Program-made: the position numbers and the translations under genes
Notes under the pieces: generated by a model
What the model was told of the DNA's origin: nothing
Seen by the model: only the letters and a program-made list of their open reading frames with translations
Databases searched by the model: none
Shown here: piece by piece, positions 27,801-39,800 of the stretch
Layout: every line of letters starts with the position of its first letter
How positions within the stretch are numbered: position 1 is the stretch's first letter
Assembly: GCA_032158295.1 (NCBI GenBank)
Contig: CM063256.1
Coordinates: 620,001-684,000 of the forward strand
Source: Pycnopodia helianthoides
Lineage: Eukaryota > Echinodermata > Asteroidea > Forcipulatida > Asteriidae
Length of the DNA stretch: 64,000 bases
Direction of reading: 5' to 3'

Positions 27801-30800
27801 ATTGAAGGTGTTCTCCTTCTCCTCCAGCCAGATCAGCAGGCTGTGGAGACTGTCCTGTAGACTAAGGCACTGCATGCGAGTCATCTGAAGCGTGTTGCTA
27901 CGCTCGGCTATCTGCCTCTCCAGACGACTGTAGCGATCCTGGACATCACCTAGTGGAAAAAAACAATCAAGGAGCAACTCTTGGTCAAATCCTGTCCAAA
28001 TAAAGATTCAATTCACTAAGACTGTAGCGATCCTGGACATCACCTAGTGGATAAACAATCAAGGGCAACTCTTGGTAAAAATCCTGTCCAAAATAAAGAT
28101 TCAGTTCACTCAGATTTTGTGTGTGTGTATAATTTTGGGGTTGAACAAAGAAAAATTGACTAGAGCAAGACGTGAACCTGCAACCTCTGGATTAAAGTGC
28201 CGGCGCTCTAACCAACTGAGCTATCTAGCGCCTACACTGTATGTTGGCGATCTCCCTATTTTGTCAATATCTTTGTTCGGAGGTGCCAGTCTGAAGCCTG
28301 CAACTTGATTTATTTAATTTTTTTTTAAAGAAAAAATATGGTTTTTGAGATAACACGCTCCCCAAAACAAAGTTGGTTTATTGCACTGTCCAGATATCAC
28401 ATTGGGGATGAATAAGCAAAACTACAACAATCCCCAGTAATTTGTTTAAACATCTTATAAGGTTTTTTTTCTAGTCCCAACTTTCCCAAGGAATAAAATT
28501 GGCAGGAAAGTTCTTAGCATGAAAGAATCTTTATAACAGTTTGGAGGTAAAAAATAACCACCTACCGATGGCTTGTTGAACATCGTTCTTGACTTCATCT
28601 TGTGCATCAGCGAGATCCTTACCAGCTTCCTTGGATTGCTCTACATGCCTGCCGTGCTCAATCACCTCATCGTTGAAAGTCTGAACAACATGAAGCAAAA
28701 TTGAAATCCTCATCATCCATAATCACAGTTTGCCTAAGTTTGATGGATACAGTAACGTACAGCCACACCGCCCATTCTTTGCACAAGGCAAGGCGATCTG
28801 ATCACAGTAAATCTTTCAAATCCACACCCTAGTGTTGCCTATGTTTGATGGATACAGACAATCCAACCTCACTGAGCCTGAAGCCAGGGCACAATTTCAA
28901 AGAGATGCTTAAGCAGAAAATATTGCTTAACAACTTCCTGCTTAACAGAAATTAGCAGGATACCGGTCACAATTTATCTATTCAGGCATGGTATTTTGGC
29001 TGGTAACCTTATTCTGGTAAGCATAGTTCTGTTGTACTTAGCTCATTTTTGTGCTTAAGCAGCTCTATGAAATTGGACCCAGGGCACAACTTCAAAGAGC
29101 TGCTTAAGCAGCAAATATTCCTCAGACATTTTCTGCTAAGCAAAACTTAGCAGGACACCAGTCACAGATGGTACATGCAGAATATTTGTTTTGGCTGGTA
29201 ACCTTATTCTGGTAAGCACACATTTGTTATGCTTAGCTACTTTCTGTGCTTAAGCAGCTCTATAAAATTGGGCCCAGATAGACAACTTTTAAACAATCAG
29301 TAAGTTTCCCGGCTAAAGACCCTAGTGTATAACATCAAGCCTTTAAACTTCCTGATAATAATCAAAAGAACTATACAACAAAGATAATACACAAGAACAC
29401 TTAAAAGCATATTCATTATAAGAAATACTTACTTTATGACATGCCTTTTGAAAATGCATCTTTTAACGCTTTACAGTGGAAGTTTAAATCAGATATGGTG
29501 TCCTGAAATTCTGATCAAAGAATCATCCCACTTCATACCACACTAAGCTATTTGTGAATGTGCCAATGCCATTGATCTGGGTCCCATTTCATGGCTCTGC
29601 TTACTGCCCAATTCTGCACTTGCGATTAGCATTCTTCACTTACGGGCAAGCACCGAATTTCCGCGCTAGCTGTGTAAGCGAAGAATGCCTTGGAGTACAC
29701 ACGTACACAAGCAAAACTTCCCTTCCAACCTGTGAAATACACTTGACATGAGCGTGAAATTCCCTGCTTCCGTAAGCGCCGATTCTTTGCTTACGGTAAG
29801 CAGAGCCGTGAAATTGGGCCCAGGTTAGCAATAACTTATAACTTGGCCTTACCCTGAGCTTGTCGATCTGTTGCTGTACAGCGAGAGGCTCAGCAGCGAT
29901 GGGCTCCTGCAGGAGCTTGACCAGGGTCTGCTCAGCACTCTGCAGCCAGGTACGGACCTTACCCAAGCTCTCATTGAAGGTCTGGTGCTTGGTGATCAGC
30001 TCATGTAGCTGATCGTTGGTTTGCTCATACTTGGTCTGTTAGCAGAAAGGAAAAAAAGTGAAACGTGACCAAGCTTCTTAATTCATGTACCTCTTTCATC
30101 AGGGATAAAGAACAGTATAATATTAGCTCTCAACCTGCTTCAATGAATGATGAAGAACTGAATACACCTTATTTACAGAGATGCCAACATTTGTATCTTG
30201 CAATCAGGGAGATTTTGTCCAACAATCAGGGAGATATTTAGAAATACATCCTACTAAAAAGGGGAAACATTTCCATAACCAGGGAAATTTTCAAATTTGT
30301 GTCATGGAAAGATTGGTTTATTTTCAGGGAACTTTCTGCAGAATCAGTGAAAGTTGGCAGCTCTGTGTTTATTAAAAAAAATCTTATTCTTATTTTTGCC
30401 AAAATTTAATGCGTCAAATCTATTCACTCAGTTTTGTAATTGTGTTGCTTTTTGATCAGGGAGTTTCTCCAGCTGTAGAGAACACCCTGGACACATGGGA
30501 AGAACTGATTGAAGTTCCTACCTGGAGTTTGTCAAATTGGCTGTTGAGTCGCATCAGCCTATCTTGGGTTATGTTGGAGTCTGGTGCCTCACTGAATGTC
30601 TTGTTGAATTGACGGGTCAGGGCATTGGTACGGAACTCAGACATCATCTGCTTGTAGGCCTAGAAACGAGACAGAGAAATATACAATATTCTTGTATTAT
30701 TAATTGTATGTGTTGTATTTTATTCTGTTGCGAAACTGGAACAAACCCCCACAACCCTGGGGAGGGTAATAGCTGAATATAAATTACAAATAGTGAACAG

Positions 30801-33800
30801 TCGTCTTACGGAAGGATAGGAGTGTTAACATAGAACCAAACAACATCGGTTAAACCTAATCACACAGTTGGGTTTTCTTTTAAAACGATAAATAAAAAGG
30901 CATATTTGGCAACGCAATTAATAATAGCTACATGTACATCAGGATGGGCCATCAAAAACTTCAATCTATCTTCCCTACCAAGCGCTATGTAAGAACCCAG
31001 TATTATTATTATTATAATTGATTTGATTTTTTGTTTTATTCCAAAAGGAACATACCCCCATTACCCTGGGTGACGAAGGAGTTAGCAAAAGCATCAGTGT
31101 TAAATTAATTATTTGGAACATTGATTTCCTTTGACATAGCAGACATACAAATATACTTGGCTAAGCAATATACAATACCTTTTTTCCTGAGAGGTCATTA
31201 AAAAAATGAATTTGTCTCTTTCCGATAGCATACTAAAATCTGCATTACTTTTACAAATAGTATCACACATGGTTTTTCTCAATAAACTTTAGGCAAAGAC
31301 TTGGTCCCAAGAATGCCTCAAGTCTGTTGATTCATTCCCCACATACATGCAAATTATTTGAGAATCTCACCTTAGCATTGTTGAGGAATCCTTGTCCAGC
31401 CAGGTTAGTCTTGTTCAGTTGATCTTTGTTGGATCTGATCTCAGCATTAAGTGACTGAAGCTGAGAAGACTGCTTCTTCAAGACGTTGATGTCGCGGCCG
31501 GCGTCGCGTCCGAATCCCTCCACAGTGTCTTTGGTCTTGTTCAGCCAGTGCTCAAAGGTCACCACGTCCTTGTCAAAGTTGCGCAGGTAGTCCAGAGCGG
31601 AGGCGAGCTGTTGGACGCGGGAGTCGGCCTCATTGTTGAGACGCTCATAGCGCATACGCAGCTCCGAGACGTAGTCCTGGAGGCGGGCTGAGTTCTCACG
31701 AGTCAGCTTGTCGCCTTGTTTCTTCAGGAACTGCATCACGCTGTCAATGTTCTGCTTGACAGGCCTGTCATGGGCAACTACATCGTCACGTAGGGCCTAA
31801 AAGTGAAGACAGAAAAAGATGTGAATTCTTCTTTCTCTTGTTGAGTAATAAACTCACTGAGTACATTTTTAAATAATTTGGGGTTGAACAAAGAAAAACA
31901 AAATTTCCCAGTCAGTTTCCTTTGGGGTTCATTATTCTACATTTGAATTAAAAATTTGCATTCCCCTTAAGGTGATCCCCTGGCTGCTGCTTCCCAGTTT
32001 GTATCAAAAACTTTGGTGTGATCCCTGGCTACATGACAGTTAAAGGTTGTATGGCTTCTGATTGGCACCCCAAACAAATATATTGACAAAATAGGGAGAC
32101 CGCCAACATAGGGCTAGATAGCTCAGTTGGAAGAGTGCCGGCACGTTAATCCATAGGTCGTTGATTTAAATCCCGCTCCAGTTAATTTTTCATTGTTCAA
32201 CCTCCAAATCTTCTTTTTCGGTTTAGTTTTTTCAACGGCATTGTGATGGGAAACACACACACAAACAATTGAGAAATGGATGATTTCTTCCTACCTTCAT
32301 CTTGTTGAGCTGCTCGCTGAGTGGCTGCACCTGTTCTGCCTGTGGTTGGGAAGAACCCATGGCATGCTCGGCCTCAGACACCCACTGCATCAGATCCTGC
32401 AGCTGACTCACATGGGTATGGAACAACTTCTCCAGGGAAGTCTGTCAATAATTGAAGGAACAAAACAAACATTGAAACCATTGGGCATGCTTTCACCGTC
32501 AATGTCATATTTCCTGCCTACAACAGCAATGATAGATGCTGTTTAGTATTACACTAAAAAGGGATCTGACTATCCTGACTATTTCTCCTTTCCAGCCAAG
32601 GGGCGAACGTCATATGTTGGCGGCAAAAAGGTCTGAAACTAGAATCCAAATTTTAGGAGGCATGTTGTTAAAACGATGGCATTTCCACCTTTTGGTAACC
32701 CCTGGAGTTTATAGATTTCATGAAACTTCTTAGAACAGTAACCTCAGAACAAGAGGAGAAGATCAAAGAGCAGGATTTATTTACATCTGAGGGAAAAAAC
32801 AGCAACTTATTTTCACCAGATAGACATATAAAGTCTCAACTTTCTCATCCTTGTTTTCAGCCTTGGTTTGGCATTTGAGGGAAAACAACATGGTGTAGAC
32901 AATCATCAAATCAAGAATAATTTCATCAAGAATAATTTTGCTTACGATTTCTTCCTTCTCCCGATGGCGTTGAGTCAGCGTAGACTTGAGACTCTGCAGA
33001 CGATCCTGAGCCAGGCTGACGACGTTGTCGTAACCTTGGCGCAGGTCTCCCATCTTACCACTGATCTCATGTTGTTGTTCAGGCTTCAGGTAGTCATCCT
33101 TGTTGTTGTGGATGAAACGGTCGGCTTTGTTGAGGGAATCCAAGATGGGCTCCTTGTGGTGGATGATCTCCTCCAAGAAATGCTGCAAAGTGATTTAAGA
33201 CGGTCAGGAACACTCAACGAGACTTATTGACACTGTGTGAAGGGTCACAAATTGAAGGACTAGGCGGAGTATGATGTGAAGCAAACTCATTGCTATTGAC
33301 TCATTCTCAGTCAGTAGCAATGCAACAAAAACTACCAATCACTAAACATTCATACAATAGAGGTTTTACAGTCACGTGATGTTATCACGTGACTGTGTGT
33401 TTGAGACGTCATATTGCCGGTCAATGACCAGAGGCAAGATCACAGTTCATTACCGTAACCATGACCAGCAAGATGGCTGCCGTTGCGGTAGTCGGGGCCA
33501 GTGACGTCAGCTGAAAAACCTCTATACAATACTTTGGCGGTTGAGAATGAACCAATTTGATATGATAAACCTAACACCACCTTGAACAAACAAAGGCGTC
33601 TCCACGACGAAAATAAAGATTCTTAATATGCACAAGTTCAACACCTTTTGAAGCTACCTTGACTCTTTCCAAGTCAGTACAGTCCTATAGTTACATTCAC
33701 TTTGGAAGAGTCACAAATTAATTCTTTGGAGTCAAACATTCACAGAGTCTTTGAGTGAGTTGTAACACTGAATCCGTTCTGGGTCAATAGTTACAGACTC

Positions 33801-36800
33801 TTTCTGGGTCCATATTTACTTGACTCTTTCAGGGTCAGTATCTTTACCTTGTGTTTCTCCAGCTGGAAGGTCAAAGTTGGGATGTCCTTGCTGACTGACT
33901 CCATGTTGGTCAGCTTCTGTTGGGTCATGTTGACCCAGTACACCAGGTCACTCACAATCTGGAAGATGTTGCGGTACTCCTTGTCCAGGTCAGCCTAGGG
34001 GGGCAGAAGTTAAAGGTCAAAACGAGGTCAAAAGGTGAAACATGAGGTTGTATGACATTGTTTTGTTTTGGTCTGTCTGTAGGAAATACTTTGATGTTGA
34101 GTTTTTTGTCAGGAAGAGTGTTGTTTGTAAATGATATTGCATGAAGTGTATGGATTGTTATGTGAATATGTCATAATGCAGCCAGCGTAACCAGTCCAGG
34201 AAATATCAAACTGATAGACAGGGGGACAAGCAACAAATTCAAACAGAATTCAGGAGAAAAATATCAGTTAGTCATGAAGATCAATGAATAAGAGCCTGGA
34301 ATAATTAGGGAAAACAAAAGCCCAAATTGGATTACAAAATGTGATATTTTTTACCAAAAAAGCAATAGCTACAATAACCCACTCCTTACAAATCAAAAAA
34401 TGTACCTTATTTCACAAGAAAAACTGCAAAAAAAGTTGTGGATTTTTAAATCATACCTTTGAACAAGTTTGCTACATTGGATTATGATCAATGGGAAATA
34501 GATTTAACGATGAAAAAACAGATTAATCCTGCAAATATAGAGCTTAATCTAGAAAGGTATGGTGTCTGTACTTTGGTTTTTTGATAGTTTACTTTGCCGA
34601 GAACTTTTCCTGGACAGATGGAATGTGTTCCAATGTTTGATCACCAAGCCCACAACAACACACATTAATAAACAACTGCTACGCAAGAAGGCATATGGAC
34701 CGTTTAGGATGCAGGAAAATATAGTATATATTCTTTTCAAATCCATGTTCTTTTTTAGTGCATGATGGAAGTTCAGATTAAAATGGGCCCATCCCGGAAA
34801 AAAAGAATGGATACAACAGGCGAGGAATCAAAAAGGCTATTTTTTTTTGTTCACTGAAGTAAACAAGATAAATAAAAAGCTTAACAGTATAGAATTGTAT
34901 TAATACATGACAGCATTCGATGACTATGAATTGATAACCATGTAGGACACCTCGCAGATATGAATATTCATGATTACGGGTTAAAGGTCATTCAACTTGT
35001 GAACAAGATGGTGGTTTTAGAGGAAACATACAGAATGAAGACTCTGACAACACGAATGGGTTAAGACAACTGTTTTTTATTAGTCATACAAAACAGAACA
35101 ACAAACAGGAAAACAGTGTGGGATGGGACAACCACAATAACGAAGGAACAATCGACAGAGTTTGGTTTGTATAGTCGGTACACTCAGAAAAATTAATTGG
35201 TTCGAAATCGAAAAGGTCAGAAGTCTACAAAATAGTTGACAACTCATTCCAAGGAAGTGATAAGATTCTTGTACTCGGAGCAAGGGTGAAGAGAAATTTA
35301 GAGAAACTTGTTCAGGGCAGTTTGTAATAACAAAATTTCTTCAAAACAGATTGGAGTGGGGAAGGGGGGGTAGTTGGGAAACAAACAAACAAACAAATAT
35401 GGGTAAGAAAAAAAACAGGTTTAGTTTATAAAAGGGTTTTTGTGGAGCAAGAGGTTCACAAATGTATAGATCCACCCATGACCAACATGCAACTTTTATA
35501 AAAAAAAAGTATTGGAAACCACTGGAAAGTTTTCTCCATACTTAACTCTTTAAGAATTATATGTGAGAATCTCAGCCCAACTTGCTTACCGCGGAATTCT
35601 GCGGTTACAGCCCACAGAATCATGGGCTTTACCAGGCACTGTTAGTGCAGCAATCTGTGGTAAGCAGAGCTATGAAATTGAGCTCATTAAGCAGAAATAT
35701 TGCTTAACAATTTTCTGCTAAGCAGAAATCGGCAGGACACCAGTTACAAATTGTACATGTGACACGGTAGTTTGGCCGGTAACCATATTCTGTTAAGCAT
35801 AGTTTTGTTTTGCTCAGCTACTTTTTGTGCTTAAGCAGCTCTATGAAATTGGACCCGCTGTTCACACGTAGAGATTAGACTAGCTACAAGTCTGACACAT
35901 GCTTTTACAAACGGAAAGGGTATCTGCACATGCAATCAAGTTAGGTTTGTCTTGTACATCGGACAGACAGCGGGGACATGAAGGAACTCTATTTGTAGCA
36001 ACATTTGGTTATTTACTTAAACAAATACTACCGGACTTTTTTTCTACGGAAATCCTAGAGAGTACAATTTTGTTGTCTGTCACAATCCCATCTGAATACA
36101 AATCTGAGTCCATTCAAAAAACATGTCATTTGAAAGTGGTTAACACACACACACGCACAAAATAAAGAGAGTAAAATGGGGGAAAACAATCTCGATTGAA
36201 AATGAAAATATGAAAATAAAAAACACGAGATTAAGGTAAAAAGTAAGACATGCAAACAAAAATCAAACAGAAAAAGGTGTTACTAACCTCTTCATAATAC
36301 TAGAAACGCAATGTAAAGATGCAGAGACAGAAAGAAAAATATGATAAGTACAAAGTAACATGATGTGGCATCAAAAGGAAATCCAAATGTCTACTCTACG
36401 ATAACAACAACAACAAAAACGATAATGAAATTACACCCAAAGGACCCTCAAAATGAAACGATGAACAAATGATTGTCAAACTCTGATAAGAAATGGAAAG
36501 ACAACGTTCAGACATGGTACTGACCAGAACTTTTATTGCAACAAAATGAATGGTACATTGATTGTTAATAATCTATAACTACTTTCTAAAACCAGTGACG
36601 AAAGAAGTATAACAAGAATTTGTTTTGAAATTCATTATCTGGCAGTTGAAATCATAGCTTTAAAGGTGCAGATTTTCTTGCTTTGCAATGACACATAACA
36701 CTCCTTCGAAGGAAAGTATTAGAGCAGTTTTCAAATTAATTGAGAATAATGTCTGGTACAATTTCAATGACTGGAACCAATGTTGCTTTGCCGACCTGGG

Positions 36801-39800
36801 CATTTTTATGCAACAGCATGCCCCAAACCATGACAAATTTCAAATTGAGCCGACTAACTTGTCAGTCACACCACAAACTGACGAATCGCGCTCCACACCA
36901 CAGCCCAACAAAAAATCACTGTTGAAGTTGAAATATTTTTCAAACTGCTGTTGCAGAGCCTGGTTACTACTTTTACATTTGTATTTGTTTAATACCAAAA
37001 TAAAGCTGACTTCTTTATTCGTACAGAACTGTCAAAGTATTCACAATCATGCAACTGTTTGATGGGTTATTAATTCCTAAACACATTTGTTACTTTGTGA
37101 AAAATGAAGAGCGCTGTGTACAAACCAATGCATATTGGGATACGTCACTTCGCGAAAAGGTAGAAGTCATACCATGCACGCTTTGCACCATGCTAGCGCT
37201 GTGTACTTCAATTGATAAAGTGGCCTGGAAAAGCTCAATGGCAAATCTAGTGATTTGTTGGTCATGCTAATTAGTGGTGAAATTACAAAACTATTATGTG
37301 TTAGGTCCTGAAGCTTGCTGAAATTGATAACAGTAAAGAGTAGATCAATAATCTGTGTGGTGTTTTTTTTTTTTATTAAAAAATTTGCAATTTTGTATTT
37401 GTTTTCTTGGTGCGACTGATTAATTCATTGTACTGGGCATTATTTCAATTCATTTTGCAATAGAGATATCTTAAAGTGGATGCTCAGCTAAAATATTGCA
37501 GAAATTAAAATTGCTTTTAAGAAAACAAACTTATGAATATACATGTACCAGTCACAAACAGCACAAATGACATGAGGTTTTGACTGGTGACATGTTTTCT
37601 GCTAAGCTAAAAAATAACACTCACAGTGCTTAGCAGAATTGCTTGTTTAGTAAAGATTGGTAAACTAAGCATAATAGTTAACTAACAAGTGTAGAAGAAA
37701 ACCAAAATACTAATGGTAAGTCTAAGAGCCATGCAAAAGTGTTAACCAATGTTTCTTTCCACGAATATTCTTTAAATTGATATAAAAAGAATACTGAACG
37801 TTTGTTTTTGTTTTTTAAACTAGTTACATTTTGTGGTGGTCTAGTGGTACAAAAAGCAAACTTGATAAACTATTGGATGAAAATATAGTAACTTTACTCT
37901 TGTTAGAGATCATTGAAGCATTGTACAGAGATGGTTGAGGTATTAGAAATGGTACGATTGGAGAGAGCTGTCAGTGTAGCAGTTGTGTACAAGTCACTAG
38001 GTAATCGAATTATAGTAACTTACTTTTGTTAGAAATCATCAAAGTATTGTACAGAGATGGTTGAGGTACTAGAAATGGTACGATTGGAGAGAGCTGTCAG
38101 TATAGCAGTTGTGTACAAGTCACTAGGTAATCGAATTATAGTAACTTTACTTTTGTTAGAAATCATCAAAGTATTGCACAGAGATAGATGAAGTATTAGA
38201 CATGCTGTCAGTATAGCAGTTGTATACAAGACACTAGGTAATCTGTCTCAAGTATTTAAAGCCTCTTAAAGTAACGTCATTCCTGTGAGATTAGCACCGT
38301 TTGATGGAAATGTACAGAGTGTAGCAAATAACTGCCGGCAGATTGGGTATGGGAGTTGGGGGGAGGGGGGATGCAAATGAAATGGCAAGCAAAAGGGTTG
38401 CAACTCTCTTTTTCTATCTGATGGTCAGAATCGAGTAAAGCGGAGGGATGACTTGCAAGATGACAGCCATTCTGGGATGAAAATAGATGTGTAAGTTGTG
38501 CCAACAGAGGGCAGCTGCTGGTGGATGGTGAAAAGGGCTGAGGGAGGGCAGCATAAACTTATCAATGAAGAGGTAGCTTGAATGAGATGACATGTCGCTT
38601 CGGATGGTCCAGGAGCTGCTCAGGTGGTGACTTATGATGCATTAGTAGCTAAGAGTCTAGCTTACCCATGTTAGTACGGTTTCAGAGGGTTGTTGCAAGG
38701 GCATGTCCGGCGGGGAAAGGTAAGATCTGAAACGCTTTACGCTTGCCGACATATGGCTCACCGGTGCTTCGGTACTAAGGAGGCGCTCCACACGATGCAT
38801 CACGATCTCCCGATTAGCGATCGGGGGCGACTCGTAAGTAACCGGGAGGCATTCTTCAGGTGGAGGTGTAAACTTGTATTTTTCAGTTGACGATGTCTGG
38901 CGTACGGATTTTGGAAGCCCCTCTGCCTCAGGAACGTTTTCGAAAGATACTAACTTCATTGACTTTGATGTCACTTTATACTCCTTCCTGATGGAGACTG
39001 GATCGCTAAAGACAGAGTCATCCTCTTCTTCCTCACCTCCTTTGGGATTGCCAGGTTTAGGATTGGAAGGATTTAAGGGATTGGGATTTCCAGGATTATC
39101 TAGAAGCACATCATCCGGATTAGGATTTCCCTGGATGGGATTAGGATTAGCAAGAACAACTTCAATTTGATCTTTTTCCAGTAGAAACTGCCCATCTCTC
39201 TGCTCAGAGTCACCAAGCACTCTACGTTTCTGCACCAAATCCGACGATATCTGTGAACTTTGAACTTTTTCTCCTTCCAGAACCAATTTTTTTTCTGAAT
39301 CCTAAAATGAACAAAAGAGGGACACGGTCACTCTCTGTTTTCATCGTCTTCCATAAAAGAAAAAAACATACACTTAATAGCATTTAAATTTTGTCGTTAT
39401 TTCATTTTGTTTTGTTAATTTAATCATGAAACCCAAAAAGGTTTCAAATTATAGTTTAATTAATTAAGCCTACTAAGGCACTGTGAGTTGCTATCTAACG
39501 AACCATGCAACATCATGCACTAATTGATATCAAATCTCAAATGAAGCAAGCACTCTAACTAAATACATCAAATGAGTGGACGAAATGTATCAATGGGAAA
39601 ATGTTTTTTCGTGCAAATGTAACGGTACAAACGTGCAAAATGTTCATGTATCTACAATGAACAATCTTGGACTCCAAGAGCAAAATGTTTAAAATCCAAA
39701 CGCTGTTTAAAATCCGAAAGTTGCATAACAGCAAAGTTGTAGTTCTCAATGATCAAGTCATAACGGTGGTAAGTTAGATTTTGAGACGAGATAAATTTTT

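Larger units (their letters stand above)
23468..33182 (-). repeat. Rod super-repeat copy 1 (12 exons, ~861 residues)
   Basis: Exons of 237, 147, 426+138+183 (=747), 115, 215, 318, 167, 160, 232 and 245 nt, about eight spectrin repeats. Lengths and split-codon phases match copies 2 and 3 module by module. Confidence 0.85.

Noticed and set aside
33995..38665. An independent gene in the large intron
   Set aside because: All open frames are short, have skewed composition and overlap repeats; only the 12-nt candidate exon has convincing splice context.
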